Shown here piece after piece: positions 26,804 through 35,177 of a stretch of DNA of 64,000 nt. A program made the position numbers and the translations under genes. Under the pieces are notes generated by a model. That model saw only the letters and a list, made by a program, of their open reading frames with translations, was not told the DNA's origin and did no database searches. Positions within the stretch are counted from its first letter, which is position 1. Each line of letters starts with the position of its first letter. The DNA is from an uncultured Aquimarina sp. (GTDB taxonomy: Bacteria; Bacteroidota; Bacteroidia; Flavobacteriales; Flavobacteriaceae), in the NCBI GenBank assembly GCA_947498705.1, contig CANMLW010000014.1, forward strand, positions 25,657 through 89,656, read 5' to 3'.

Positions 26804-27005
26804 GATATAAACTCGCTATAATTATATTATACCATTTATATTTTGAATTTACTGGAAAAGAAAATTAAGATTTTTTTGTTTCAGTTAAGAAGAAAAATCA
26901 AGCATAGCAGGGCTACGGTTTATTTTTATTATGAAACTGAGGTAAAAAAAGAACATTTTATTCCGGTAGATTTAAAGTGTAAATGGTATTAGTAAACAAA
27001 CGTTA

Positions 27006-27650
27006 TTATTTTCCTACAATAATTCTTGCCGCTTGATACCCACTATAAAATGAAGTGTGAGTACGCTTAAATCTTTTCATTACTTTATCTACTTTGGTAG
27101 CTAACAGAGTAGAGGTTTGGTCAAAAAGCTCTGAAATACTTTTGGTGGCCTGTTTTTCTGCAATACGATATTGTCTAGGTTGCCCATTGAGTACCAAAAA
27201 GCGATCAAAACTATTTTTTAAATCTGTGATTTGATCGGCTGTTACGCCGTAATCCTGAAGATCGTTAAGATGTTCTTCTAGCAAAAGGATGGTTTCATTA
27301 ACAATAATTATAAAATCTTGATTGCGCAATCTGTATAAATCTGAAAAACTTTTTGCTGCTTTTTGCTCTAGTTCTACTTTATCTTCTACTGCAGCATATG
27401 CTTCTAAGGCATCATTTAGTATATCTGCTTTTTCTGAAACAAATCGTTTTTGTGTTGTTTTATTTGTTCCTAAGTAGGTTTTAGCAGCTTCCTGACTGTC
27501 TTGATTTTCTCTTATTTTTATCAATTGCTCGTCAAATTGATTTTTGAACGTAACCAATACAGGAACTCCATTCCAAATATCGGTATGGGTATCCATAAAA
27601 CTTTGTACTGCCTGATACATCTCTAATCTGTTAATTTGTCTTTGATCCAT
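27006..27650 (-). CDS. Helical protein of unknown function
   Basis: 214 residues, predicted almost wholly alpha-helical and soluble: no signal peptide, membrane helix or cysteine. It starts MDQRQINRLEMYQAVQSFMD and contains several amphipathic helices rich in Glu/Lys/Gln, ending in the basic KRFKRTHTSFYSGYQAARII. I recall similar proteins in Flavobacteriaceae, sometimes in several copies per genome, but no function. The remarkable feature is its upstream DNA: an exact 21-nt tandem array starts 24 bases before its start codon. It has its own transcription unit on the minus strand. Confidence 0.65.
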   Translation of the reverse strand: MDQRQINRLEMYQAVQSFMDTHTDIWNGVPVLVTFKNQFDEQLIKIRENQDSQEAAKTYLGTNKTTQKRFVSEKADILNDALEAYAAVEDKVELEQKAAKSFSDLYRLRNQDFIIIVNETILLLEEHLNDLQDYGVTADQITDLKNSFDRFLVLNGQPRQYRIAEKQATKSISELFDQTSTLLATKVDKVMKRFKRTHTSFYSGYQAARIIVGK

Positions 27651-27673
27651 AAATGTGTGATTTAAAAAATTAA

Positions 27674-27904
27674 TTTGTAATTGCGTAATTTGGCATTGCA
27701 GGCTTGCAAATAAAGATTGTATCTATGTAAATGCATATTGCAATGTTGTACTTACATATTGTTGTTATGTAACTACTCATTGTATTAATGTCACCACATA
27801 TTGTTTTGTTACCGGTAGGTATTGTAATAATGTAAATCTATATTGTTGTTAAGTAACTTCGACTTGTAATAAAGTGATTAGATATTGTATTGATGTAATA
27901 CTAA
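27674..27904. repeat. Tandem array, 11 units with exact 21-nt period
   Basis: Degenerate units each start with ATTG or a one-base variant, at 27674, 27695, 27716, 27737, 27758, 27779, 27800, 27821, 27842, 27863 and 27884, without a single indel. The consensus core is ATTGTAnTnATGTAA followed by six looser bases. Both GTAA halves tend to recur inside a unit. The array is directly upstream of the 27006-27650 gene and fills most of the 395-bp gap 27651-28045. Stops interrupt all forward frames. The 21-bp spacing equals two DNA turns, so all units face the same side of the helix. Confidence 0.85.
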
Positions 27905-27969
27905 GCTATACCAATTATGACTTAAATTTATCGATTATGATGTCGAACATAAATGGTACAATACCAAAT

Positions 27970-27993
27970 GAAGCTGTCTAAAAAGACAGCTTC
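27970..27993 (-). terminator. Stem-loop downstream of the beta-helix/HYR gene
   Basis: A 10-bp perfect stem GAAGCTGTCT / AGACAGCTTC with a 4-nt A loop, about 50 bases after the stop at 28046. The T tail is weak on both strands, so termination is plausible rather than certain. Confidence 0.45.
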
Positions 27994-28045
27994 AAGTTAT
28001 CATAGATTATGCCCCGTATATTCATAACTCTATGTATTGCTTATT

Positions 28046-31000
28046 TTATCTCCCTTTTATCATAATCTGCTCATATCTTGAGTCTTTAGACAAGAAATAC
28101 CCTTTTACCCAATACATACCGGGTGGATATTGATCTACAGGGATACGCTGCCCTACAAACTCTTTAGGATAACTTTGTATTTTTCTGCCAGCCATATCAT
28201 AGATTTCAAAGAAATACATATCCTTTGATCCTATGATTAAGAAATGATCTATTGCCGGATTAGGGTAAATTTCAAAAACAAACTCATCTCGCTCTTCTAC
28301 AATTACTCTTCTTGTTACTTCGGCTCTATTTCCAGAAGGATCGGTAGCACTATATCGAATGATGTATTCTCCTAATTCACTCTGATATGCTGAGGTATCT
28401 ATACTAACCGAAGATCCATCGTCTGTGGTAGCTCCTAATTCTGTATAAGGGTCTCCCAAAGAAATAATTTGAGGATCATCTCCTACTAATGTAATGACTG
28501 GTGGAGTTACATCTACTACAGTAATTATAGTGGTGCAACTACTGGTATTTCCTCCATGATCAGTGACAGTCAATGTTATCATTTGTTCACCCAGGTCATC
28601 GAGTGTGAATAGTTGTCGATCTATTTGCAAACTTGCCAGATTACATTCATCCAAAGATCCCAAATTGATATCCTGAGGAGAAAGTACAGCTGTACCCGTA
28701 GCATCCAGAGGTACTGTAAAAGGTGCTACACAATTTGCTACGGGTGCAATCGTATCTACGATTGTCACGGTAGTCGAACAAGTATTTATATTTCCTGAAA
28801 TATCGGTAACGGTAAGAGTTACTATATTGCCTCCAATATTAGTACAATCAAACGTAGTTTTATCTATACTCGTTGAAGCCACACCACAATTATCAGTACT
28901 ACCCGCATCGACATCAGAAATAGTAATAACAGCATTGCCAGTAGCATCTAATGGTAACGTAAATGGTGCTACACAATTCACCATAGGAGCAACATTATCT
29001 TCAACGGTTACCATAGCAGTATTAGTATCTGAATTGCCATTAACATCCGTTACCGTTAAGCTTACTGTATTCAATCCTATTTTTGTACAATCAAAACTAG
29101 TGATATCTAAACTTACAGATTGAATTCCACAGTTATCAGAAGAACCATTATCGATTTGAGCAGCCGTAATACTTGCGTTTCCTGAACCGTCTAATTGAAC
29201 CGTGATATCTTGAGTAATCACAGTTGGGGCAATTTTATCTTCTACCGTTACCGTAGCGGTTTTACTATCTGAATTTCCATTTACATCTGTTACCGTTAGG
29301 CTTACTGTATTCGCTCCTATTTTTGTACAATCAAAACTAGTGATATCTAAACTTACAGATTGCACTCCACAATTATCAGAAGAACCATTGTCGATTTGAG
29401 CAGCCGTAATGCTTACGTTTCCTGAACCGTCTAATTGAACCGTGATATCTTGAGTAATCACAGTTGGAGCAATTTTATCTTCTACCGTTACCGTAGCAGT
29501 ATTCGTCTCAGAATTACCATTCACATCGATTACAGTTAATGTTATTGTGTTCGTTCCAATCTTAGTACAATCAAATGACGTTACATCTAAACTCATCGAT
29601 TGCACTCCACAATTATCTGTAGAACCATTATCGATTTGAGCAGCCGTAATGCTTACGTTTCCTGAACCGTCTAATTGAACCGTGATATCTTGAGTAATCA
29701 CAGTTGGAGCAATTTTATCTTCTACCGTTACCGTAGCAGTTTTACTATCTGAATTTCCGTTTACATCCGTTACCGTTAGGCTTACTGTATTCGCTCCTAT
29801 TTTTGTACAATCAAAACTACTTGTATCTAAACTTATTGATTGGATTCCACAGTTATCAGAAGAACCATTATCGATTTGAGCAGCCGTAATACTTGCATTT
29901 CCTGAGCCGTCTAATTGAACCGTGATATCTTGAGTAATCACAGTTGGAGCAATTTTATCTTCTACCGTTACCGTAGCAGTTTTACTATCTGAATTTCCAT
30001 TTACATCTGTTACCGTTAGGCTTACTGTATTCGCTCCTATTTTTGTACAATCAAAACTAGTTGTATCTAAACTTACAGATTGCACTCCACAGTTATCAGA
30101 AGAACCATTATCGATTTGAGCAGCCGTAATACTTACGTTTCCTGAACCGTCTAATTGAACCGTGATATCTTGAGTAATCACAGTTGGGGCAATTTTATCT
30201 TCTACCGTTACCGTAGCAGTTTTACTATCTGAATTTCCATTTACATCCGTTACCGTTAGGCTTACTGTATTCGCTCCTATTTTTGTACAATCAAAACTAC
30301 TTGTATCTAAACTTACAGATTGCACTCCACAATTATCAGAAGAACCATTGTCGATTTGAGCAGCCGTAATGCTTATGTTTCCTGAACCGTCTAATTGAAC
30401 CATGATATCTTGAGTAATTACAGTTGGAGCAATTTTATCTTCTACAATAACATTAAAAGAGAATGTAGCAGTATCTCCATTAGTATCCATAGCAGTTAAG
30501 GTTACAGTATTAGTACCAAAATTAATATTAGTTCCAGCAACTGGCGTTTGTGTTATGGTAGCTGAACTTATGGTAGGTACATTTGTATAGTCTGCTAATG
30601 TAGCTCCACAAAAATTGGCATTGGTACCCACTGTTTGGTCTTCTATAAATAATAAGGAATTAATAGTAGTTTCATAAGCTCCAATATCAATAGTGCCATC
30701 AGACACTCTGGCATTACCAGCTATATCATTTGTTGATGAATTAAAGGTGTTATTACCTGCATTAACCAATGGACTTATTGATGCGGGAATTAACCCATCA
30801 TCAGCAGTTCCTAAAATATTATCAGCTCCATCAGTATCTGCTGAGTTTACAAAAGGGTCTGCGGTTAGGGTAACGGTTATATTAGGTGCATTTGTTCCAT
30901 CACTAGCATTGTTATTTCCTGAAGCACTACCAAAGTTATTGAAAATATCATTAATACCATTGCTATCAATGTTATTGTAAAATACCGTGTTGTTTATAGT

Positions 31001-33010
31001 TGGAGAAGATGAATTAATATTAGAGATCCCTCCTCCAGTATCATTTGCAGTATTGTTGTAAAAAGTAACATTATTTAATACTGGAGATGAAGATGAGATG
31101 TTTAGCATCCCTCCTCCAAAATTATTTGAAACATTGTTATAAAAATTAACATTATTTAATATAGGAGACGAAGAAGAACCGTTAAGCATTCCTCCTCCAG
31201 CGTACTCTGCGGTGTTGTTATAAACGTGTATATTATTTAAAATTGGAGATGAAGTCCAATTGAATATTCCACCCCCTTCAAGATTTGCGATATTGCTAGT
31301 AATGGTTATATTAACTAAATTTGGAGAAGAATTATAGTTAGATATACCACCTCCAGAAAATCTAAAGCAGCTTCTCCCGCTAAAACTTATACTACTTGTA
31401 CCATTAGCATTTCCTTCAGTTATTGTAAATCCATCAATAATGGTAGTAGTGTCTAAATTCGCTGTAACTAAAACGTGATATGTATTGTCGCTATTGTTGC
31501 CTGCAGTACCTAAATCACCACTTAAAATGGTTGGATGTCCTATGGTTCTTTCATTAAGGTTAGTTTCAGTACCTATAAAACCACCATATATTTTTAAATT
31601 TTTGTCTAAATGGAAAGCATAATCTCTGGTGTTAGCACTACCGTTGGGTGCGTTTGTTGGTAAATAGGTTCCTTCGGCTACCCAAATCTCACCATCTTCT
31701 GCAATAGCATCAATTGCGTCTTGTAAATTGGTATAAGCATCTGTCCAACTCGTTCCATCGTTATTTCCTGTAGCGTCTATATCTACATAAAGAAAAGTAG
31801 GAGGAGCAAACTCGTAAGCTCCAATATCTATAGTAGTTTGAGATATTCTAGCATTACCAGCTATATCAGTTGTTGTCGAATTGTAGGTATTGTTACCTGC
31901 ATTAATCAAAGGACTAGTTGACGCAGGAGCTAACCCGTCATCAGGAGTACCTAAAATATCATCAGCACCATCAATATCTGCTGAGTTGACAAAAGGGTCT
32001 GCAGTTAAAGTAACAGTTACACCAGGTGCATTTGTGCCATCACTGGCATTGTTGTTTCCTGAAGCGGTATTTGTATTAATAACATCGCTAATACCCTTAT
32101 TGTTAGTGTTGTTATAGAAAACAGTATTATTTAAAGTAACAGTAGAAGAATAATTACTTATTCCACCTACTCCACGACTATTTGCAGTGTTGTTATAAAA
32201 AGTAACATTATTTAATATTGGAGACGAAGAAGAATTGTTTAGCATTCCTGCTCCTCCACCATATGTAATATTATTATAAAAGGTAACATTATTTAATATT
32301 GGTGATGAAGATAGAAAGTTAGCCATTCCTCCACCTCCCCATACATCTGCAAAAGAAAATGCGGTGTTATTTGTAATGGTTACATTATTTAAAATTGGAG
32401 AAGAGGAACCTCTATTATAGATAGCTCCTCCTCCCTTAACTACAGTATTATTGGAAAAAGTTATATTTTGTATTGTTGGAGAAGAACTTATATTATACAT
32501 TCCACCACCGAAAAACCCGAAATAAGTGTTACCACTGTAAGTAATGTTATTTCCGTCAGCAAATGCTCCAGTTATCGTAAATCCATCAATAATTGTAGAG
32601 GTGTCCAAATTAGCTGTAATTAATACATGGTATGCATTATCGGTAGTATCATTTACAGTACCTAAATCACCACTTAAAATAGTTGGATGTCCTGAGGTCC
32701 TCTCGCTTAAGTTAGTTTCAGTACCTGTAAAACCACCATATATTTTTAAATTTTTATCTAAATGAAAAGAAAAGTTTCTGGTATTAGCACTACCATTGGG
32801 AGAGTTTGTTGGTAGATAGGTCCCTTCGGCTACCCAAATTTCGCCATCCTCAGCAACTGCATCTAAAGCGTCTTGTATATTATTGTAAGCATTTGTCCAA
32901 CTCGTTCCATCGTTATTACCTGTAGCGTCTATATCTACATAGGTTTGTGAATATGATAGCTTTGAGAATAGTAAAAAACAAAAAAAAGTAAATAGTAATT
33001 TATGTTTCAT
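28046..33010 (-). CDS. Giant beta-helix plus HYR-repeat protein, T9SS type A
   Basis: 1654 residues. Signal peptide 1-21. Two tandem copies (about 22-400 and 402-785) of a right-handed parallel beta-helix domain of the choice-of-anchor Q type, with SSPILNNVTFYNNTA rungs. Then an Ig-like module, six almost identical 80-residue HYR-like modules, two more diverged HYR modules, a DUF5011 Ig-like domain (PPVITLVGDDPQIISLGDPY) and a type A sorting domain (YPNPAIDHFLI, YPPGMYWVKGY). The repeat units lack the usual second Cys (TVITQDITVQ instead of TVVCQDITVQ). Surface adhesion or polysaccharide contact is likely. The upstream region carries the same direct repeat as the neighbouring regulator gene. 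Confidence 0.87.
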   Translation of the reverse strand: MKHKLLFTFFCFLLFSKLSYSQTYVDIDATGNNDGTSWTNAYNNIQDALDAVAEDGEIWVAEGTYLPTNSPNGSANTRNFSFHLDKNLKIYGGFTGTETNLSERTSGHPTILSGDLGTVNDTTDNAYHVLITANLDTSTIIDGFTITGAFADGNNITYSGNTYFGFFGGGMYNISSSPTIQNITFSNNTVVKGGGAIYNRGSSSPILNNVTITNNTAFSFADVWGGGGMANFLSSSPILNNVTFYNNITYGGGAGMLNNSSSSPILNNVTFYNNTANSRGVGGISNYSSTVTLNNTVFYNNTNNKGISDVINTNTASGNNNASDGTNAPGVTVTLTADPFVNSADIDGADDILGTPDDGLAPASTSPLINAGNNTYNSTTTDIAGNARISQTTIDIGAYEFAPPTFLYVDIDATGNNDGTSWTDAYTNLQDAIDAIAEDGEIWVAEGTYLPTNAPNGSANTRDYAFHLDKNLKIYGGFIGTETNLNERTIGHPTILSGDLGTAGNNSDNTYHVLVTANLDTTTIIDGFTITEGNANGTSSISFSGRSCFRFSGGGISNYNSSPNLVNITITSNIANLEGGGIFNWTSSPILNNIHVYNNTAEYAGGGMLNGSSSSPILNNVNFYNNVSNNFGGGMLNISSSSPVLNNVTFYNNTANDTGGGISNINSSSPTINNTVFYNNIDSNGINDIFNNFGSASGNNNASDGTNAPNITVTLTADPFVNSADTDGADNILGTADDGLIPASISPLVNAGNNTFNSSTNDIAGNARVSDGTIDIGAYETTINSLLFIEDQTVGTNANFCGATLADYTNVPTISSATITQTPVAGTNINFGTNTVTLTAMDTNGDTATFSFNVIVEDKIAPTVITQDIMVQLDGSGNISITAAQIDNGSSDNCGVQSVSLDTSSFDCTKIGANTVSLTVTDVNGNSDSKTATVTVEDKIAPTVITQDITVQLDGSGNVSITAAQIDNGSSDNCGVQSVSLDTTSFDCTKIGANTVSLTVTDVNGNSDSKTATVTVEDKIAPTVITQDITVQLDGSGNASITAAQIDNGSSDNCGIQSISLDTSSFDCTKIGANTVSLTVTDVNGNSDSKTATVTVEDKIAPTVITQDITVQLDGSGNVSITAAQIDNGSTDNCGVQSMSLDVTSFDCTKIGTNTITLTVIDVNGNSETNTATVTVEDKIAPTVITQDITVQLDGSGNVSITAAQIDNGSSDNCGVQSVSLDITSFDCTKIGANTVSLTVTDVNGNSDSKTATVTVEDKIAPTVITQDITVQLDGSGNASITAAQIDNGSSDNCGIQSVSLDITSFDCTKIGLNTVSLTVTDVNGNSDTNTAMVTVEDNVAPMVNCVAPFTLPLDATGNAVITISDVDAGSTDNCGVASTSIDKTTFDCTNIGGNIVTLTVTDISGNINTCSTTVTIVDTIAPVANCVAPFTVPLDATGTAVLSPQDINLGSLDECNLASLQIDRQLFTLDDLGEQMITLTVTDHGGNTSSCTTIITVVDVTPPVITLVGDDPQIISLGDPYTELGATTDDGSSVSIDTSAYQSELGEYIIRYSATDPSGNRAEVTRRVIVEERDEFVFEIYPNPAIDHFLIIGSKDMYFFEIYDMAGRKIQSYPKEFVGQRIPVDQYPPGMYWVKGYFLSKDSRYEQIMIKGR
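29000..30439 (-). repeat. Six 240-bp in-frame tandem repeats (HYR modules)
   Basis: Six consecutive 240-bp units within the 28046-33010 gene are almost identical at DNA level; the same string recurs at 29221, 29461, 29701, 29941, 30181 and 30421. Differences are mostly single silent bases, indicating recent duplication or gene conversion. Confidence 0.9.
30640..32945 (-). repeat. Two-copy internal duplication of the beta-helix domain (~1.15 kb)
   Basis: The N-terminal part of the 28046-33010 gene holds two direct copies of about 1.15 kb. For example, the block encoding YVDIDATGNNDGTSWT plus the following 35 codons occurs near 31668-31795 and again near 32820-32945. Rung sequences between them have diverged and differ in number. 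Confidence 0.7.
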
Positions 33011-33148
33011 AAGGGGTGAATTGAATAGGTGTAGAAATAGTAATTAAATTTTTTATCATCAAGACAAGATTTTTAGTAAAACTAGTAGAGCTAATTACAA
33101 TAAAAACTTTAAAATATGTAGTTAACTATAACCTCTAATGACGAAGTG

Positions 33149-33156
33149 CAAAGTTA
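33149..33156 (-). promoter_or_regulatory. -7 element (TAACTTTG) for the beta-helix/HYR gene
   Basis: A minus-strand TAnnTTTG match 139 bases before ATG 33010. No good -33 TTG is present at 19-23 bp, consistent with dependence on an activator bound at the direct repeat 32 bp upstream. Confidence 0.5.
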
Positions 33157-33188
33157 AAGAGAAGCCTAAAGCAAGGCTAAAATAAGTA

Positions 33189-33207
33189 GGGTACAAGTCA
33201 GGGTACA
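33189..33207 (-). promoter_or_regulatory. Direct-repeat operator TGTACCC x2 (12-bp period)
   Basis: On the minus strand TGTACCC occurs at 33207-33201 and 33195-33189. The proximal copy is 32 bp from the -7 element at 33149-33156. The same arrangement is found at 35068-35086 before the 33314-34990 regulator gene. Confidence 0.6.
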
Positions 33208-33313
33208 TTTACAAAAAAACCTCATGTAAAAGCAATAATTATTTGAAAATCAGTATTTATGTATAGTTGATTAGCTAGAGACGGAAGGTTTTGTTTGTTT
33301 TATAAGTATAACC

Positions 33314-34990
33314 TTAAAAACTTTCTAAGAAATCCTCTAGACTATCCATAGCTGATAAATTTAATTTCTTTTTTAAACGAGATTTTGCAGATTTTACAGC
33401 ATGGATCGTTGTTCCTCTTAGTTCAGCGATTTCTTTTCTGGTAAGTTTTAGTTTAGAAAAACTTGCAATTTCAATATCTGTTTTAGATAGTTCTGGAAAC
33501 TTTGAGGAGAGTTGAGTAACAAAATTACTATTGTAATTCGCTATTTTTTGTTTAAAAATTAATGCTTTTTTATCTTCTATTTTGCTAGATCTAATATCAG
33601 CCAAAATTGAATTTACATTTACATCAGTATCGTTGTTAACTATTTGTTCTAAACTTTGAGCAATCTTTAATTTAGAACGTAGTTGTTTTACACTTTCCAT
33701 TTGTAAAGCCATAACTTCTTTACTTTTTAACGAAATATCTTTCTTCACAGAAAGAAGTTGAGCCACTAAATTAAATTTTTCTTTTTCTAAAGTATTGTAA
33801 CGATCTGCGACAGCCAATGATAATAAAATAGCTTCTAAAATAGAACCAATCATATAAGCATTAAGTGTAAAAAAGTTTTCAGGTAAAATCACAAACACAG
33901 TCAAGGTATAAATAATTACACTGGTACAATAAGTCGCCCAAGCAATAACTAGGTATTTGGCAAAAGAATTACCTCCAATATAAGTTTTAATACCAGCATA
34001 AAGCGCCAAAAAGCTACATAACAATAATCCCATAGCAACAGGACTGTTATTAGGAGGGTGTCCAAAAAACTTTTGTCGTATCATTACGTAAGCTAGCGCC
34101 AAAAGTTCATAATAAAAAATGGCATTGAGTAGCCAATGTGCAGACCTACTATACTTTTTTGTTTCAAGAAAATGAATACAAAACTGTGCTGTTATTACCG
34201 TACCAAAAGTTAAAAAAATAGGTGTACACCATTCTTGGAGAAAAGGCATTTCATCCAATAAAAACTTTTTCATAAACCCTCTAACCGTAATTTGTACCAA
34301 TAACCCACCTAAAATAGTTCCTGCATACAAAAAATACACATTATCACGTAAGCCTATACCTAACAATATATTATAAAATACAATGATTACCAATGCGCCA
34401 ATAATTAAGGCCATTGCTAATAATTCGTTTTGCTCGTTGTTCAAATAGTCTTCTTCATTAATTATAGATACAGCATATGATTTTCCGTATTGACTATAGG
34501 TTTTAATATAATAGGTTTGGGTTTGTTCTGGTGTTAAATCTAAAGGAAAATGTAATGAAGTACCTCTAATAGGTTTGTCAGCTTCATTAACCATAACTCC
34601 TGTATGGTAAACTTTCCATTCTTTATGTTCTTTATAATACAAACTAACAGAATCCAATAGTGGTTTTTGGATTCTTAGTAATTTGCTAAAGTGTTCTGGA
34701 GTATTGTTTTTTATTTTAAATTTTAACCAAACATTGGTGTTTGTAAAACCAAGATTGATCCTTTCCTTTTCAGATTTTTTATAGTCTAGGTTTACGGCCT
34801 CTTCAATTCCCATTTGTAAAGTAGCATCTTCAGCCACATACAAATAGTTGCCTAACATATTTTTAGAAGTAATTGAGTCAGTAAAAATGGTTTCATTTAT
34901 ATCCTCATTTGAAATTTCTTGTGCGAAAGATGCAATAGATAATAATACATAAAAAAATAATACTGATAAATGAAAGTAAATAGTTTTCAA
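33314..34990 (-). CDS. 7TMR-DISM one-component regulator with LuxR-like HTH
   Basis: 558 residues. Signal peptide 1-23 (SIASFAQ); periplasmic 7TMR-DISMED2 beta-sandwich (about 45-185); seven membrane helices (about 192-390); a coiled coil; and a C-terminal HTH (LSKTDIEIASFSKLKLTRKE, IHAVKSAKSRLKKKLNL). It is probably a carbohydrate-type extracellular sensor coupled directly to DNA binding, without phosphotransfer domains. It sits between two giant surface protein genes and shares an operator with the one downstream (28046-33010), so auto- and co-regulation are likely. It is the intact relative of the truncated 25004-26416 copy. Confidence 0.87.
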   Translation of the reverse strand: MKTIYFHLSVLFFYVLLSIASFAQEISNEDINETIFTDSITSKNMLGNYLYVAEDATLQMGIEEAVNLDYKKSEKERINLGFTNTNVWLKFKIKNNTPEHFSKLLRIQKPLLDSVSLYYKEHKEWKVYHTGVMVNEADKPIRGTSLHFPLDLTPEQTQTYYIKTYSQYGKSYAVSIINEEDYLNNEQNELLAMALIIGALVIIVFYNILLGIGLRDNVYFLYAGTILGGLLVQITVRGFMKKFLLDEMPFLQEWCTPIFLTFGTVITAQFCIHFLETKKYSRSAHWLLNAIFYYELLALAYVMIRQKFFGHPPNNSPVAMGLLLCSFLALYAGIKTYIGGNSFAKYLVIAWATYCTSVIIYTLTVFVILPENFFTLNAYMIGSILEAILLSLAVADRYNTLEKEKFNLVAQLLSVKKDISLKSKEVMALQMESVKQLRSKLKIAQSLEQIVNNDTDVNVNSILADIRSSKIEDKKALIFKQKIANYNSNFVTQLSSKFPELSKTDIEIASFSKLKLTRKEIAELRGTTIHAVKSAKSRLKKKLNLSAMDSLEDFLESF

Positions 34991-35029
34991 AAGCCTATTG
35001 TTGATTCAAAAAATAATTGGTACTCCTTA

Positions 35030-35037
35030 CAAAACTA
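35030..35037 (-). promoter_or_regulatory. -7 element (TAGTTTTG) for the 7TMR-DISM regulator
   Basis: A minus-strand TAnnTTTG match 39 bases before ATG 34990. The direct repeat at 35068-35086 begins 30 bp further upstream. Confidence 0.5.
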
Positions 35038-35067
35038 TAAAACTGAAGTCAAATAGCTGGTTAAGGA

Positions 35068-35086
35068 GGGTACAAATTAGGGTACA
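35068..35086. promoter_or_regulatory. Direct-repeat operator GGGTACA x2 between divergent genes
   Basis: GGGTACA at 35068-35074 and 35080-35086 (12-bp period), reading TGTACCC on the minus strand. It is in the same orientation and nearly the same distance from a -7 element as the site at 33189-33207. It lies between the regulator (-) and the DUF285 surface protein (+). Confidence 0.6.
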
Positions 35087-35143
35087 AATCGCGTAACTAC
35101 AATAAAACTAAGCTGCAAGCTACGAAATGATTTACAGGAGATT

Positions 35144-35151
35144 TATTTTTG
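35144..35151 (+). promoter_or_regulatory. -7 element (TATTTTTG) for the DUF285 surface protein
   Basis: A TAnnTTTG match 26 bases before ATG 35178. Because it lies downstream of the earlier in-frame ATG at 35127, it supports 35178 as the true start. Confidence 0.5.
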
Positions 35152-35177
35152 CAATTCAATTAATACCCCAATCCAAA

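Noticed and set aside
26840..26992. Plus-strand frame ending at 26992 with protein-like text (QLRRKIKHSRATVYFYYETE) reminiscent of an integrase N terminus
   Set aside because: No start codon, only about 50 codons, and the resemblance is too weak to call; it could be a decayed fragment.
27674..27904. CRISPR array interpretation of the 21-nt repeats
   Set aside because: There is no alternation of identical repeats and unique spacers, the unit is too short, and no cas genes are in the window.
28613..32765. Several plus-strand frames of 60-100 codons opposite the beta-helix/HYR gene
   Set aside because: They are antisense shadows created by the repeat composition of the long minus-strand gene.
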